From an uncultured Lachnospiraceae bacterium (GTDB lineage: Bacteria > Bacillota > Clostridia > Lachnospirales > Lachnospiraceae): 24,682 bases of DNA. Numbering within the stretch: the stretch's first letter is position 1; the number at the start of each line of letters is the position of its first letter. The notes under the pieces are model-generated. The model worked only from the letters and a program-made list of their open reading frames with translations. It did not search any database and was not told the origin of the DNA. Of this stretch, positions 8,136 to 15,130 are shown one piece after another. The stretch is from positions 1-24,682 of the forward strand of contig URUY01000036.1 of assembly GCA_900551115.1 (NCBI GenBank), written 5' to 3'. The position numbers and the translations under genes were made by a program.

Positions 8136-10195
8136 TAAATTTCAATCTCCCTGCCTTCCCGAACAAATACCGGTATCACATCAATGGGAGCCTCCACTGT
8201 AACGCGCTGTCCGCCGTCATATACTTTGCCGGTGGCAGCCTCCGTCCATTTTATGCCTTCCGGCAGATAAAGGCTTCTTGTCCGCTCTCCCATCTCCATG
8301 ACAGGCGCTACCAAAAGGTCGGGACCAAACATGTACTGGTCTTCTGTCTCCCAACAGATTTTGTCCTCCGGGAAGTCAAAGAACATGGGACGCATAACCG
8401 GTGCGCCCGTTTCACTGGCCTGCTTCATGCATTCCCGGATATACGGACGAAGCTTTTCTCTGATAAACAGATATTTTTTCAGAATCTCATAATTGTCTTC
8501 TCCGAAGCTCCACACCTCATTGTCCTGTCCTGATGTAAGCTGACGGACATTATCAATAAATTCCTGTTCTCTTTCATACCATGGGGAACGCTCTCCATGC
8601 ATACGGAATACCGGGCAGAATGCGCCCCATGCAAACCATCTTACCAAAAGCTCCTTAAAGTACGGGTCAGTAATATCCCCGCCCACAAAACCGCCGATAT
8701 CGCTGGTCCACCAGGGAATACCTGCCATACCCATATTAAGGCCTGCCTGTAACTGCTCCCGCATGGCCCTGAAGGAAGAATGAATATCGCCGGACCAGGT
8801 CAACACACCGAATTTCTGGCTTCCTGCCCAGGCACAGCGCACCAGAGACATAATTTCCTTTTCTCCGGCTTCTTTCAGTCCGTCATAAAAGCCCTTTGCA
8901 TACATTAAAGGATAAATATTGGTACACTGCAGCGCCGGTCCTGCATAATAGCGATAGTTGTCAAAATCGTAGGGTCCGTACTCCGGTTCCGCTTCGTCCA
9001 GCCAGAAAATGCGGATACCTTTTTTGTAATAGTTTTCCTTACATTTTTCCCAGACAAATTTTTGGGCACCGGGATGTGTAGCATCATAGAATACCGTATT
9101 ACCCATCCATGTCATATGGTTGGCATTGCCCCTGTCGGCACGTACCAGATAGCCCTTGCTGTTCATTTCTCCGAAGTTTTCACTTCTTTCATCGATGGTA
9201 GGCCATACGGATACCACCGTCTCTATGCCCATTTCCTTTAATTCCTTTACCATGGCATCCGGGTCAGGCCAGTCTCTTTTCTCAAATTTGAATTCACCCT
9301 GCATGGTCCAGTGGAAGAAATCCACCACAATGGCATCCATGGGAAGCCCTCTCTTTTTATGTTCCCTTGCAACCGCAAGAATTTCCTCCTGATTGCGGTA
9401 ACGAAGCTTGCACTGCCAGTAGCCCAAACCAAATTCCGGCATCATGGGCGTCCTTCCTGCTGCCGCACTGTAGTTTCTCTCAATATCTGCCGGCGTGTCG
9501 CCTGCCGTAATAAAATAATCCAGCTTTCTTGTACTCTTTGCATACCATTCCGTTTTATTAGTACCAAAATTAGCCGTACCGATAGCGGGATTGTTCCAAA
9601 AAAAGCCGTATCCCCTGTTAGATACAAAGAAAGGGACGCTGGCCTGGGAATTTCTGTGCGCCAGCTCTAAGAGCGCGCCCTTTTTATTAAGATGCTTCTC
9701 CTGATACTGTCCCATACCAAATATTTTTTCATCATCATACGCCTCAAACCGCGCCGTCAGTTCATATTCACTTGTACCCTGTATGGGTTTAAGCTCTCTG
9801 GCATCCACACGCAGAGGCACACAGTAACGGTTGATTCTGTTTCGGTTTCTCCAGTATTCCTCTGTCAGGATTTCTCCCCTGTCATTTAAAAAGCTGATAC
9901 AGCCTTCCGGATTTACTTTCGCTGTAATCCTGCCGTTTTTCAGAGTCGCAACCGTGCCCTTCTGATGATATTTTTCCCACTCCGCTCCCTTATACCAGGG
10001 GTCCGTTGTGTCAATTTCTTCAAAGGTAATAACGGGCACTACCTCTTTTACCGGTTCGCACAGCGCCCAGTCGTTTTCATCCATTTTAGGCTCTGCCGTC
10101 ATACGCACACGCAGGGAATCCTCTCCCCAGCATTCTATCCATACTTCCGATACGCCCTGCTGTATTACCAGACGGTTTCCTTCCTGTCTGACCAT
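8126..10195 (-). CDS. Glycoside hydrolase family 31 (alpha-glucosidase/alpha-xylosidase)
   Basis: A 689-aa cytoplasmic enzyme (no signal peptide) hydrolysing alpha-linked glycosides. An N-terminal beta-sandwich (about 1-240) precedes a TIM barrel (about 250-580) and C-terminal beta domains. The nucleophile is Asp400 in FWLDEAEPE and the general acid/base is Asp470 in WSGDIHSSF; IPWWTSDIGGF (493-503) and FRMHGERSPW (530-539) are standard GH31 segments. Substrate preference between alpha-xylosides and alpha-glucosides cannot be settled by eye. The start at 10195 is chosen because GGGAGGAA lies 6 nt upstream; an in-frame ATG 30 bp earlier (10225) lacks such a site. It stands alone, convergent with the tandem GT-C gene and divergent from the DegV gene. 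Confidence 0.9.
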   Translation of the reverse strand: MVRQEGNRLVIQQGVSEVWIECWGEDSLRVRMTAEPKMDENDWALCEPVKEVVPVITFEEIDTTDPWYKGAEWEKYHQKGTVATLKNGRITAKVNPEGCISFLNDRGEILTEEYWRNRNRINRYCVPLRVDARELKPIQGTSEYELTARFEAYDDEKIFGMGQYQEKHLNKKGALLELAHRNSQASVPFFVSNRGYGFFWNNPAIGTANFGTNKTEWYAKSTRKLDYFITAGDTPADIERNYSAAAGRTPMMPEFGLGYWQCKLRYRNQEEILAVAREHKKRGLPMDAIVVDFFHWTMQGEFKFEKRDWPDPDAMVKELKEMGIETVVSVWPTIDERSENFGEMNSKGYLVRADRGNANHMTWMGNTVFYDATHPGAQKFVWEKCKENYYKKGIRIFWLDEAEPEYGPYDFDNYRYYAGPALQCTNIYPLMYAKGFYDGLKEAGEKEIMSLVRCAWAGSQKFGVLTWSGDIHSSFRAMREQLQAGLNMGMAGIPWWTSDIGGFVGGDITDPYFKELLVRWFAWGAFCPVFRMHGERSPWYEREQEFIDNVRQLTSGQDNEVWSFGEDNYEILKKYLFIREKLRPYIRECMKQASETGAPVMRPMFFDFPEDKICWETEDQYMFGPDLLVAPVMEMGERTRSLYLPEGIKWTEAATGKVYDGGQRVTVEAPIDVIPVFVREGREIEIYHP

Positions 10196-10240
10196 GTTTG
10201 TTCCTCCCTTTTCCTGCATTTTCATTTATTACTGATGCCC

Positions 10241-10258
10241 GGATGGCGGCAGCCATCC
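10241..10258 (-). other. Hairpin in the GH31 5' leader
   Basis: Perfect 7-bp inverted repeat GGATGGC/GCCATCC with a 4-nt loop, about 45 bp upstream of the GH31 start. It has no U-tract, so it is not a terminator; it may be an mRNA-stabilising stem or an operator. Confidence 0.5.
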
Positions 10259-10338
10259 ATTTATTTCTATTATAAGAGCGCTTTTCCTTTCCGTATACCC
10301 CGTTTTTTTAATGTGATGTACCAAAAAAATTGGATACG

Positions 10339-10347
10339 TGGTATACT
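10339..10347 (+). promoter_or_regulatory. Extended -10 promoter of the DegV gene
   Basis: TGGTATACT is an extended -10 (TGn plus TATACT) 82 bp before the DegV start. The -35 region is poor, as expected for an extended -10 promoter. Confidence 0.5.
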
Positions 10348-10428
10348 ACACAGTGAACACATAATAAAATATACATCAGTTTTATACTGCTCTAACAGCA
10401 GGAGAAACCATTTCGGAAAGGAATTATT

Positions 10429-11283
10429 ATGGAAAACATTAAGATTATAGCAGATTCTACCTGCGATTTGTCAGAGGACTTACTGAAAAAATATGACATC
10501 ACGATTATCCCCCTCTGCATCGTCATGGGTGATAAAAGTTATTATGACGGCATAGAAACGACCCCCGAAGAGATTTACAAGTGGGCGGACGCCAATAAGA
10601 CCACGCCAAAAACAGCCGCCGTGACCTTTGAAAAAGCCGCCGAAATACTGAGGCCCTTTACAGAAGCGAACAGGGACATTATTTTCTTTGGCATTTCTTC
10701 GCATATGAGTACCACCTGTAATGTGATTCGCATGATGGCCGATGAGCTTAATTACGATAAAATACATGTTATAGATTCCCTGAACCTTTCGACCGGCATC
10801 GGCCTGCAGGTACTCTATGCTGCACGTCTTGCCTGCGAAGGAAAGAGCGCCGAAGAAATCTGCACTCTGGTAAACAACCGCAGAAAAGATGTGCGTGCCA
10901 GCTTCGTAGTGGATACCCTTACCTATCTGGCAAGAGGCGGACGCTGCAATGCCGTCACTGCCCTGCTTGCCAATACCCTGAAGCTGAAACCGGAAATCGT
11001 TGTAACAGACGGTGCCATGAATGTGTCCAAAAAATACCGCGGCACCTTAAAATCCGTGCTTTTAAAATATACAAAGGATTTAGAACCCCAGCTTCTTAAA
11101 GCGGATAATAACTGTGTATTTATTACCCACTCCGGCTGTGACGAGGAAATCACCAATACTGTCCGGGAATATCTTAACAGTCTTGCATACTTTAAGAATA
11201 TTTATATTACCAGAGCAGGCGGCGTTATTTCCAGTCATTGCGGTCCCGGTACCTTAGGTGTCCTCTTTTATATAAACGAATAA
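10429..11283 (+). CDS. DegV family fatty-acid-binding protein
   Basis: A 284-aa soluble protein. The DegV signature ADSTCDL (8-14) opens it; GISSHMSTT (88-96) and LARGGRCN (167-174) are the family's other ligand-pocket loops. In Firmicutes such proteins (FakB) bind fatty acids and present them to the kinase FakA; no FakA gene is visible here. The frequent TSQPS motif is replaced by PKTAAVT (60-66), so ligand specificity may differ. The start has AAAGGA 8 nt upstream. It is a single-gene unit ending 14 bp from the convergent MATE gene, with no hairpin terminator between them. Confidence 0.9.
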   Translation: MENIKIIADSTCDLSEDLLKKYDITIIPLCIVMGDKSYYDGIETTPEEIYKWADANKTTPKTAAVTFEKAAEILRPFTEANRDIIFFGISSHMSTTCNVIRMMADELNYDKIHVIDSLNLSTGIGLQVLYAARLACEGKSAEEICTLVNNRRKDVRASFVVDTLTYLARGGRCNAVTALLANTLKLKPEIVVTDGAMNVSKKYRGTLKSVLLKYTKDLEPQLLKADNNCVFITHSGCDEEITNTVREYLNSLAYFKNIYITRAGGVISSHCGPGTLGVLFYINE

Positions 11284-11297
11284 GTAAGCGCCGTGTT

Positions 11298-12653
11298 TTA
11301 TTTTTCCCCATACTGTATCCGCAGCTTCTTATATACATAGAAAAAGGCGGGAATCAGAAAGGCATCCGCAAATATCCAGGCTATCGGGCTTCCCATTGCT
11401 GCTGCCGGAAAACCAAATACCGGCACCAGCACAAAGCCTGCCAAAGCACGCGCAACCATTTCCAGCACGCCTGCCAAGATAGCAAAGGTGGGAAAGCCGA
11501 TTCCCTGTATCATAAACCGTATAATATTTACTAACGCCAGCGGAAAATAAAATGCCGTATTGATTAATAAAAACAGTCTAACATTGCTTATAATCTCTGA
11601 TACCACAGCAGTATCGTCCGCTTCCACAAACAGCTTTCCTAACGGCGCTCCGAAAAAGTATGCCGTTATAAAAGCAATGACCGAATAAACAGCTCCTACC
11701 TTAATACAATCAAACATTCCCTTTTTAATTCTTTCAAGCTTCTTTGCCCCTATATTCTGACCGCCATAGGTTGCCATCGTAGAGCCCAGCGCATCAAAGG
11801 GACTGGCCAAAAAGCCGCCTATCTTTCCTGCCGCAGTTACGGAAGCTACCGCCATGGAGCCCAGCCCGTTCACAGCCGTCTGCAGGATAACGCTGCCGAT
11901 TGCCGTAATCGAATACTGCAGCCCCATGGGAATACCCATGCTGCACAGACTTCCCATCAGATGCGGATTAGGCTTCCATTCTTCTCTGCTAATCCGCAAA
12001 ATTTCAAATTTCTTTATAATAAAAATCAAGCATAAAACACCGGATATTCCCTGAGATATATTTGTAGCCCATGCAGCACCGGCCACTCCCATTTTAAACT
12101 GCACAATAAACAAAAGATCAAGCCCCACATTGATTACAGAGGATATTATCAGAAAAATAACGGGAGTTCTGCTGTCTCCCAGCGCCCTGATGACACCGGA
12201 AAGAATATTGTACAAAAATACAACAGGAATACCTATAAAAATAACTACAATATAAGCATAGGCATCCTCTATAATATCAGACGGTGTCTGCATCAGATTC
12301 AGAATATCACGACAGAAAACAACCGTAGAAACCGTCATAACTACCGAAAAAAGAATGCCCAGCCATGCACAGTTTGCCACGTACCGCCGCAGACCTGCAT
12401 AATCCCCTGCGCCGAATTTGTGCGCTATCGGAATTGAAAATCCCACGCAGATACCCATGCAAAAGCCTATTACCAAAAAATTGACAGAACCGGTGGAGCC
12501 TACCGCCGCCAGGGGATTGACCCCCAGATATCTTCCCACTATCAGCGTATCAATCAAATTGTAAAACTGCTGGAACAAATATCCTAACAGCATGGGAATC
12601 GCAAATCCCAATATCAGCTTTATCGGTTTTCCCTGCGTCATATCCTTTGTCAT
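11298..12653 (-). CDS. MATE family multidrug/cation efflux transporter
   Basis: A 451-aa integral membrane protein with about 12 hydrophobic segments in two similar halves. The N-terminal pattern GKPIKLILGFAIPMLLGYLF and the following FYNLIDTLIVGRYLG are typical of MATE exporters, which use Na+ or H+ gradients to expel organic cations. Length matches the family (440-470). The start has AGGAG 9 nt upstream. The leader is long, about 115 nt from the promoter at 12769-12797, and contains a 17-bp duplication rich in AAAGGA. Substrate unknown. Confidence 0.9.
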   Translation of the reverse strand: MTKDMTQGKPIKLILGFAIPMLLGYLFQQFYNLIDTLIVGRYLGVNPLAAVGSTGSVNFLVIGFCMGICVGFSIPIAHKFGAGDYAGLRRYVANCAWLGILFSVVMTVSTVVFCRDILNLMQTPSDIIEDAYAYIVVIFIGIPVVFLYNILSGVIRALGDSRTPVIFLIISSVINVGLDLLFIVQFKMGVAGAAWATNISQGISGVLCLIFIIKKFEILRISREEWKPNPHLMGSLCSMGIPMGLQYSITAIGSVILQTAVNGLGSMAVASVTAAGKIGGFLASPFDALGSTMATYGGQNIGAKKLERIKKGMFDCIKVGAVYSVIAFITAYFFGAPLGKLFVEADDTAVVSEIISNVRLFLLINTAFYFPLALVNIIRFMIQGIGFPTFAILAGVLEMVARALAGFVLVPVFGFPAAAMGSPIAWIFADAFLIPAFFYVYKKLRIQYGEK

Positions 12654-12668
12654 GTCACTGTTCTCCTG

Positions 12669-12702
12669 TTTTTCCTTTTGTTCTATTTTTCCTTTTGTTC
12701 TG
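12669..12702 (-). repeat. Two 17-bp direct repeats in the MATE leader
   Basis: Two tandem 17-bp units differ only at the last base (12669-12685, 12686-12702). On the transcript each reads AGAACAAAAGGAAAAA-like and carries an AAAGGA, so decoy Shine-Dalgarno-like sites lie directly upstream of the true AGGAG. Confidence 0.85.
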
Positions 12703-12768
12703 TTTTTCAGCTTTCTTTTTTCAGCCTTGAACCCTTCCCATTTAGGCTTTCAACGCTTCGCATGCTAT

Positions 12769-12797
12769 ACTATATAGCGGTTTTTGCCGACTTGCAA
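12769..12797 (-). promoter_or_regulatory. Promoter of the MATE gene with A-tract UP element
   Basis: On the minus strand TTGCAA (12792-12797), a 17-bp spacer and TATAGT (12769-12774). A run of A residues (about 12800-12817, minus strand) directly upstream looks like an UP element. Confidence 0.65.
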
Positions 12798-12890
12798 GAG
12801 TTTTTTTTATTTTTTTAGGCTTTATGCTGCAAATACGTCATACGCTTTTTATCCCAACGCAGCTATGAAAAGCATATACCTTTTGCATAG

Positions 12891-12925
12891 AAAAAAGGAG
12901 CAGAAACATTTTTTGCTTCCACTCC
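12891..12925 (-). terminator. Intrinsic terminator after the zinc-ribbon gene
   Basis: On the minus strand an 11-bp stem with G-U pairs (12915-12925 with 12897-12907) closes a 7-nt loop and is followed by six U residues (12891-12896). It lies 18 bp past the stop and ends the murA-side/metK/zinc-ribbon strand run. Confidence 0.85.
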
Positions 12926-12943
12926 CTAAAAATAGTTTTCTGT

Positions 12944-13477
12944 TTAATTTTTGGTACCGCACTGTACACAGAAAAGGGCTCCGTCCTGTAACACTGCGCC
13001 GCACTGCTTGCAGATGTTCTGCTTTGGCAGCTGTGCCGTTTCGGGATTTATCTTCTCCGCTTCCGTTCCCCAAGGCGTCTCTGCTGCGAAAGGCTCTCCT
13101 GACATTACAGGGGTTGCTCCCGGCATTACGGGAGTTACCGGCATTGCAGGATTATTTCCCGGCATTACGGAATTTGCTCCCGGCATTGCAGGATTATTTC
13201 CCGGCATTACTGGGCCTGGTCCCGGCATCAAAGAACCGGGACCAAAGCCGCCTGCAGGCGGCATCCTGTTGCCCTGTTCTACTGCCATTGTAATTCTCAT
13301 CAGATACTCATTGGACTTTTGCAGCTCCTTCAGCATCTTATTGATTTTTAGATACCAAAGCGTAATCGCTCTGAACAGGAAAAACAATCCCACCCAAATA
13401 GCAATTATCAGTATAATTACAATTATCTGTGCTGCTACATTGCCATAAAAATATCTTTCCGCATCATAGTAATTCAT
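12944..13477 (-). CDS. Membrane protein with Pro/Met/Gly-rich linker and C-terminal zinc ribbon
   Basis: A 177-aa protein of unknown function. Residues 1-15 are followed by one TM segment (about 16-40), a short helical region with coiled-coil character (44-68), then a low-complexity linker (72-130) built from VMPGNNPAMPG-like repeats. It ends in a zinc ribbon: Cys156-x2-Cys159 and Cys170-x2-Cys173 (CKQCG, CVQCG). The ribbon probably faces the cytoplasm, where a Cys4 zinc site is more stable, but topology is not proven. RBS GGAGGAGG. It starts 42 bp after the metK stop with no terminator between and has its own terminator, so it is likely read through from the SAM-controlled metK transcript. 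Confidence 0.8.
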   Translation of the reverse strand: MNYYDAERYFYGNVAAQIIVIILIIAIWVGLFFLFRAITLWYLKINKMLKELQKSNEYLMRITMAVEQGNRMPPAGGFGPGSLMPGPGPVMPGNNPAMPGANSVMPGNNPAMPVTPVMPGATPVMSGEPFAAETPWGTEAEKINPETAQLPKQNICKQCGAVLQDGALFCVQCGTKN

Positions 13478-13519
13478 TTGCTTTCCTCCTCCGTATACCT
13501 AAATAGCCTTTAAATAGTT

Positions 13520-14734
13520 TTATAAATACTTTTTCAGGGTGTCTGCCTTGTCCAGTTTCTCCCATGGCAAATCCAGGTCATTGCGGCCAAAGTGACCGTA
13601 TGCTGCCGTCTGCTTGTAAATAGGACGGCGCAAGTCAAGCATTTTGATGATACCTGCCGGACGAAGGTCAAAGTTTTCACGGATTATCTTCACAAGCTCC
13701 AGCTCGGAAAGCCTGCCGGTACCAAAGGTATCCACACGTACAGAGGTAGGCTGTGCCACGCCGATTGCATAGGAAAGCTGGATTTCACACTTATCGGCAA
13801 GTCCTGCTGCCACAATATTCTTTGCTACATAACGCGCCGCGTATGCCGCACTGCGGTCTACCTTGGTACAGTCCTTGCCGGAAAAAGCACCGCCGCCGTG
13901 ACGTGCATATCCGCCATAGGTGTCTACAATAATCTTACGTCCCGTAAGACCGGCATCACCGTGAGGACCTCCGATAACAAAACGTCCTGTGGGATTGATG
14001 AAATATTTGGTCTCTGCATCCAAAAGCTCTGCGGGCAGAATCGGGTCAAATACATATTTTTTAATGTCTGCATGAATCTGTTCCTGCGTTACATCCGGGT
14101 CATGCTGGGTAGAAAGCACAACTGCTTCCAGTCTGATGGGATTTCCTGCTTCATCATACTGAACAGAAACCTGACTCTTGCCATCCGGTCTTAAATAAGG
14201 CAGCGTACCGTCCTTGCGCACCCTGGTAAGCTGTTTTGCCAGCTTATGTGCCAGGGAAATCGGATACGGCATATATTCTTCGGTTTCATTGGTTGCATAA
14301 CCGAACATCATACCCTGGTCGCCTGCACCGATAGCTTCAAGCTGCTCGTCCGTCATCCCGTTTTCTGCTGAAAGCGCCTTTTCTGTACGTGATTCCAACG
14401 CCTGGTCAACACCCATGGCAATATCGGAAGACTGTTCGTCAATGGCTACAAGTACCGCACAGGTATTGCCGTCAAAACCGTATTCCGACTTGTCATATCC
14501 GATTTCCTTTACGGTATCCCTTACAATTTTCTGAATATCCACATAGGCATTGGTGGTAATTTCTCCCGTTACCAGTACAAAGCCTGTACAGCTTGCCGTT
14601 TCACAGGCAACACGGCTCATAGGATCCTTCTCCATCAACGCGTCTAAAATCGCGTCTGAAACAGCATCGCACATTTTGTCGGGATGGCCTTCCGTTACGG
14701 ATTCTGATGTAAATAATAATTTTTCTTTTTCCAT
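13520..14734 (-). CDS. metK: S-adenosylmethionine synthetase
   Basis: A 404-aa enzyme making SAM from methionine and ATP, with release of phosphate and pyrophosphate. Family motifs: EGHPDK (15-20), GAGDQGMMFGYA (136-147), FVIGGPHGDAGLTGRK (252-267), and the phosphate loop GGGAFSGKDCTKVDRSAAY (280-298). Compared with the common form there is a small insertion just before GAGDQG (about 120-135). The start at 14734 is preferred over ATG 14752 because GGAG sits 5 nt upstream and proteins of this family begin with a short MxKxxLFTSESVTEGHPDK-like segment. Expression is controlled by the SAM-I riboswitch upstream; an extra structured region lies between that terminator and the start codon. Confidence 0.98.
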   Translation of the reverse strand: MEKEKLLFTSESVTEGHPDKMCDAVSDAILDALMEKDPMSRVACETASCTGFVLVTGEITTNAYVDIQKIVRDTVKEIGYDKSEYGFDGNTCAVLVAIDEQSSDIAMGVDQALESRTEKALSAENGMTDEQLEAIGAGDQGMMFGYATNETEEYMPYPISLAHKLAKQLTRVRKDGTLPYLRPDGKSQVSVQYDEAGNPIRLEAVVLSTQHDPDVTQEQIHADIKKYVFDPILPAELLDAETKYFINPTGRFVIGGPHGDAGLTGRKIIVDTYGGYARHGGGAFSGKDCTKVDRSAAYAARYVAKNIVAAGLADKCEIQLSYAIGVAQPTSVRVDTFGTGRLSELELVKIIRENFDLRPAGIIKMLDLRRPIYKQTAAYGHFGRNDLDLPWEKLDKADTLKKYL

Positions 14735-14748
14735 GTCTACTCCATTCT

Positions 14749-14801
14749 GCACTGCCTTTTGTACTTTGCAGGCTTACGGTGCAGTGCCCGCGCAAGCCTG
14801 C
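14749..14801 (-). other. Candidate H-type pseudoknot before the metK ribosome binding site
   Basis: In transcript order four segments interlock: A (14801-14794, GCAGGCTT), B (14787-14781, GCACTGC), A' (14775-14768, AAGCCTGC), B' (14755-14749, GCAGTGC). A pairs perfectly with A' (8 bp) and B with B' (7 bp), giving an A-B-A'-B' pseudoknot. Loops are about 6, 5 and 12 nt, the last A-rich (AAAGTACAAAAG). The Shine-Dalgarno GGAG (14743-14740) starts 5 nt after B'. Alternatively A-A' and B-B' could be mutually exclusive hairpins. Confidence 0.55.
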
Positions 14802-14844
14802 TGCTTTTTGTTGTTGCCCGTAGGACAATATCTTTGGAAGCCTT

Positions 14845-14870
14845 CAGCTCCGGTATACCGGTCCGGGCTG
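14845..14870 (-). other. Hairpin between the SAM-I terminator and the pseudoknot
   Basis: Contains the 12-bp palindrome CCGGTATACCGG (14850-14861), flanked by CAGC/GCTG (14867-14870 with 14845-14848). It forms a two-step hairpin in the metK leader with a UAUA loop. No U-tract follows. Confidence 0.5.
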
Positions 14871-14880
14871 CCGATAAACT

Positions 14881-15048
14881 AAAAAGATCCGCTTAAAATA
14901 AGCGGACCCGACACTTTGATAATCAAATCCTCTTATTGTTCGACCTGTCCATGACAGGATTTGCTCGCTCAGGGAGGCACCTTCCGCTGTAGGGCGGGGT
15001 TGCCGTGGCTTCACAGATCCTATGTATCTCCACCACTCTGAATAAGAG
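14881..15048 (-). ncRNA. SAM-I (S-box) riboswitch with terminator
   Basis: On the minus strand the aptamer spans 15048-14930. P1 pairs CTCTTATT (15041-15048 side) with AATAAGAG (14930-14937 side). The S-box core reads AGAGTGGTGGAG, then GTGAAGCCACGGCAACC, then GGAAGGTGCC and CAAATCC. The terminator stem TCCGCTTA/TAAGCGGA (14906-14899 with 14895-14888) is followed by U5 (14885-14881). The 3' strand of P1 and the next bases (14937-14928) can instead pair with the terminator's 5' arm (14906-14897) in 9 of 10 positions, a clear antiterminator. SAM binding should stabilise P1, free the terminator and switch metK off. Confidence 0.96.
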
Positions 15049-15053
15049 AAATA

Positions 15054-15071
15054 TTTTGCATAAATGCAAAA
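15054..15071. repeat. 18-bp perfect dyad just upstream of the SAM-I aptamer
   Basis: TTTTGCAT, 2-nt spacer, ATGCAAAA. It lies 5 bp 5' of riboswitch P1, inside the predicted metK leader if the promoter at 15102-15130 is used. It could be an operator, an RNA hairpin, or a weak terminator for murA read-through. Confidence 0.6.
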
Positions 15072-15101
15072 TCACAATATGGAATTTTCTTACCTACAAT
15101 C

Positions 15102-15130
15102 ACAATACTATTTCAGCACTTTTTTGTCAA
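15102..15130 (-). promoter_or_regulatory. metK promoter overlapping the murA stop codon
   Basis: On the minus strand TTGACA (15125-15130), a 17-bp spacer and TATTGT (15102-15107). The -35 box overlaps the murA stop codon (15127-15129). The transcript would start near 15095, giving a leader of about 360 nt before the metK start. Confidence 0.65.

Noticed and set aside
10275..10300. CcpA cre-like site upstream of the GH31 gene
   Set aside because: The GCGC-centred sequence misses at least three positions of the cre consensus, including the TG of the left arm.
11284..11297. Terminator between the convergent DegV and MATE genes
   Set aside because: Only 14 bp, with no stem that could form there.
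12784..13448. Long plus-strand frames opposite the zinc-ribbon gene
   Set aside because: They arise from the Pro/Met-rich repeats of the real gene, run through its terminator and lack ribosome sites.
15049..15100. Alternative metK promoter using TTGTGA boxes near the dyad
   Set aside because: The matching -10 would fall at the start of riboswitch P1, leaving no room for a transcript start; the TTGACA at 15125-15130 fits better.
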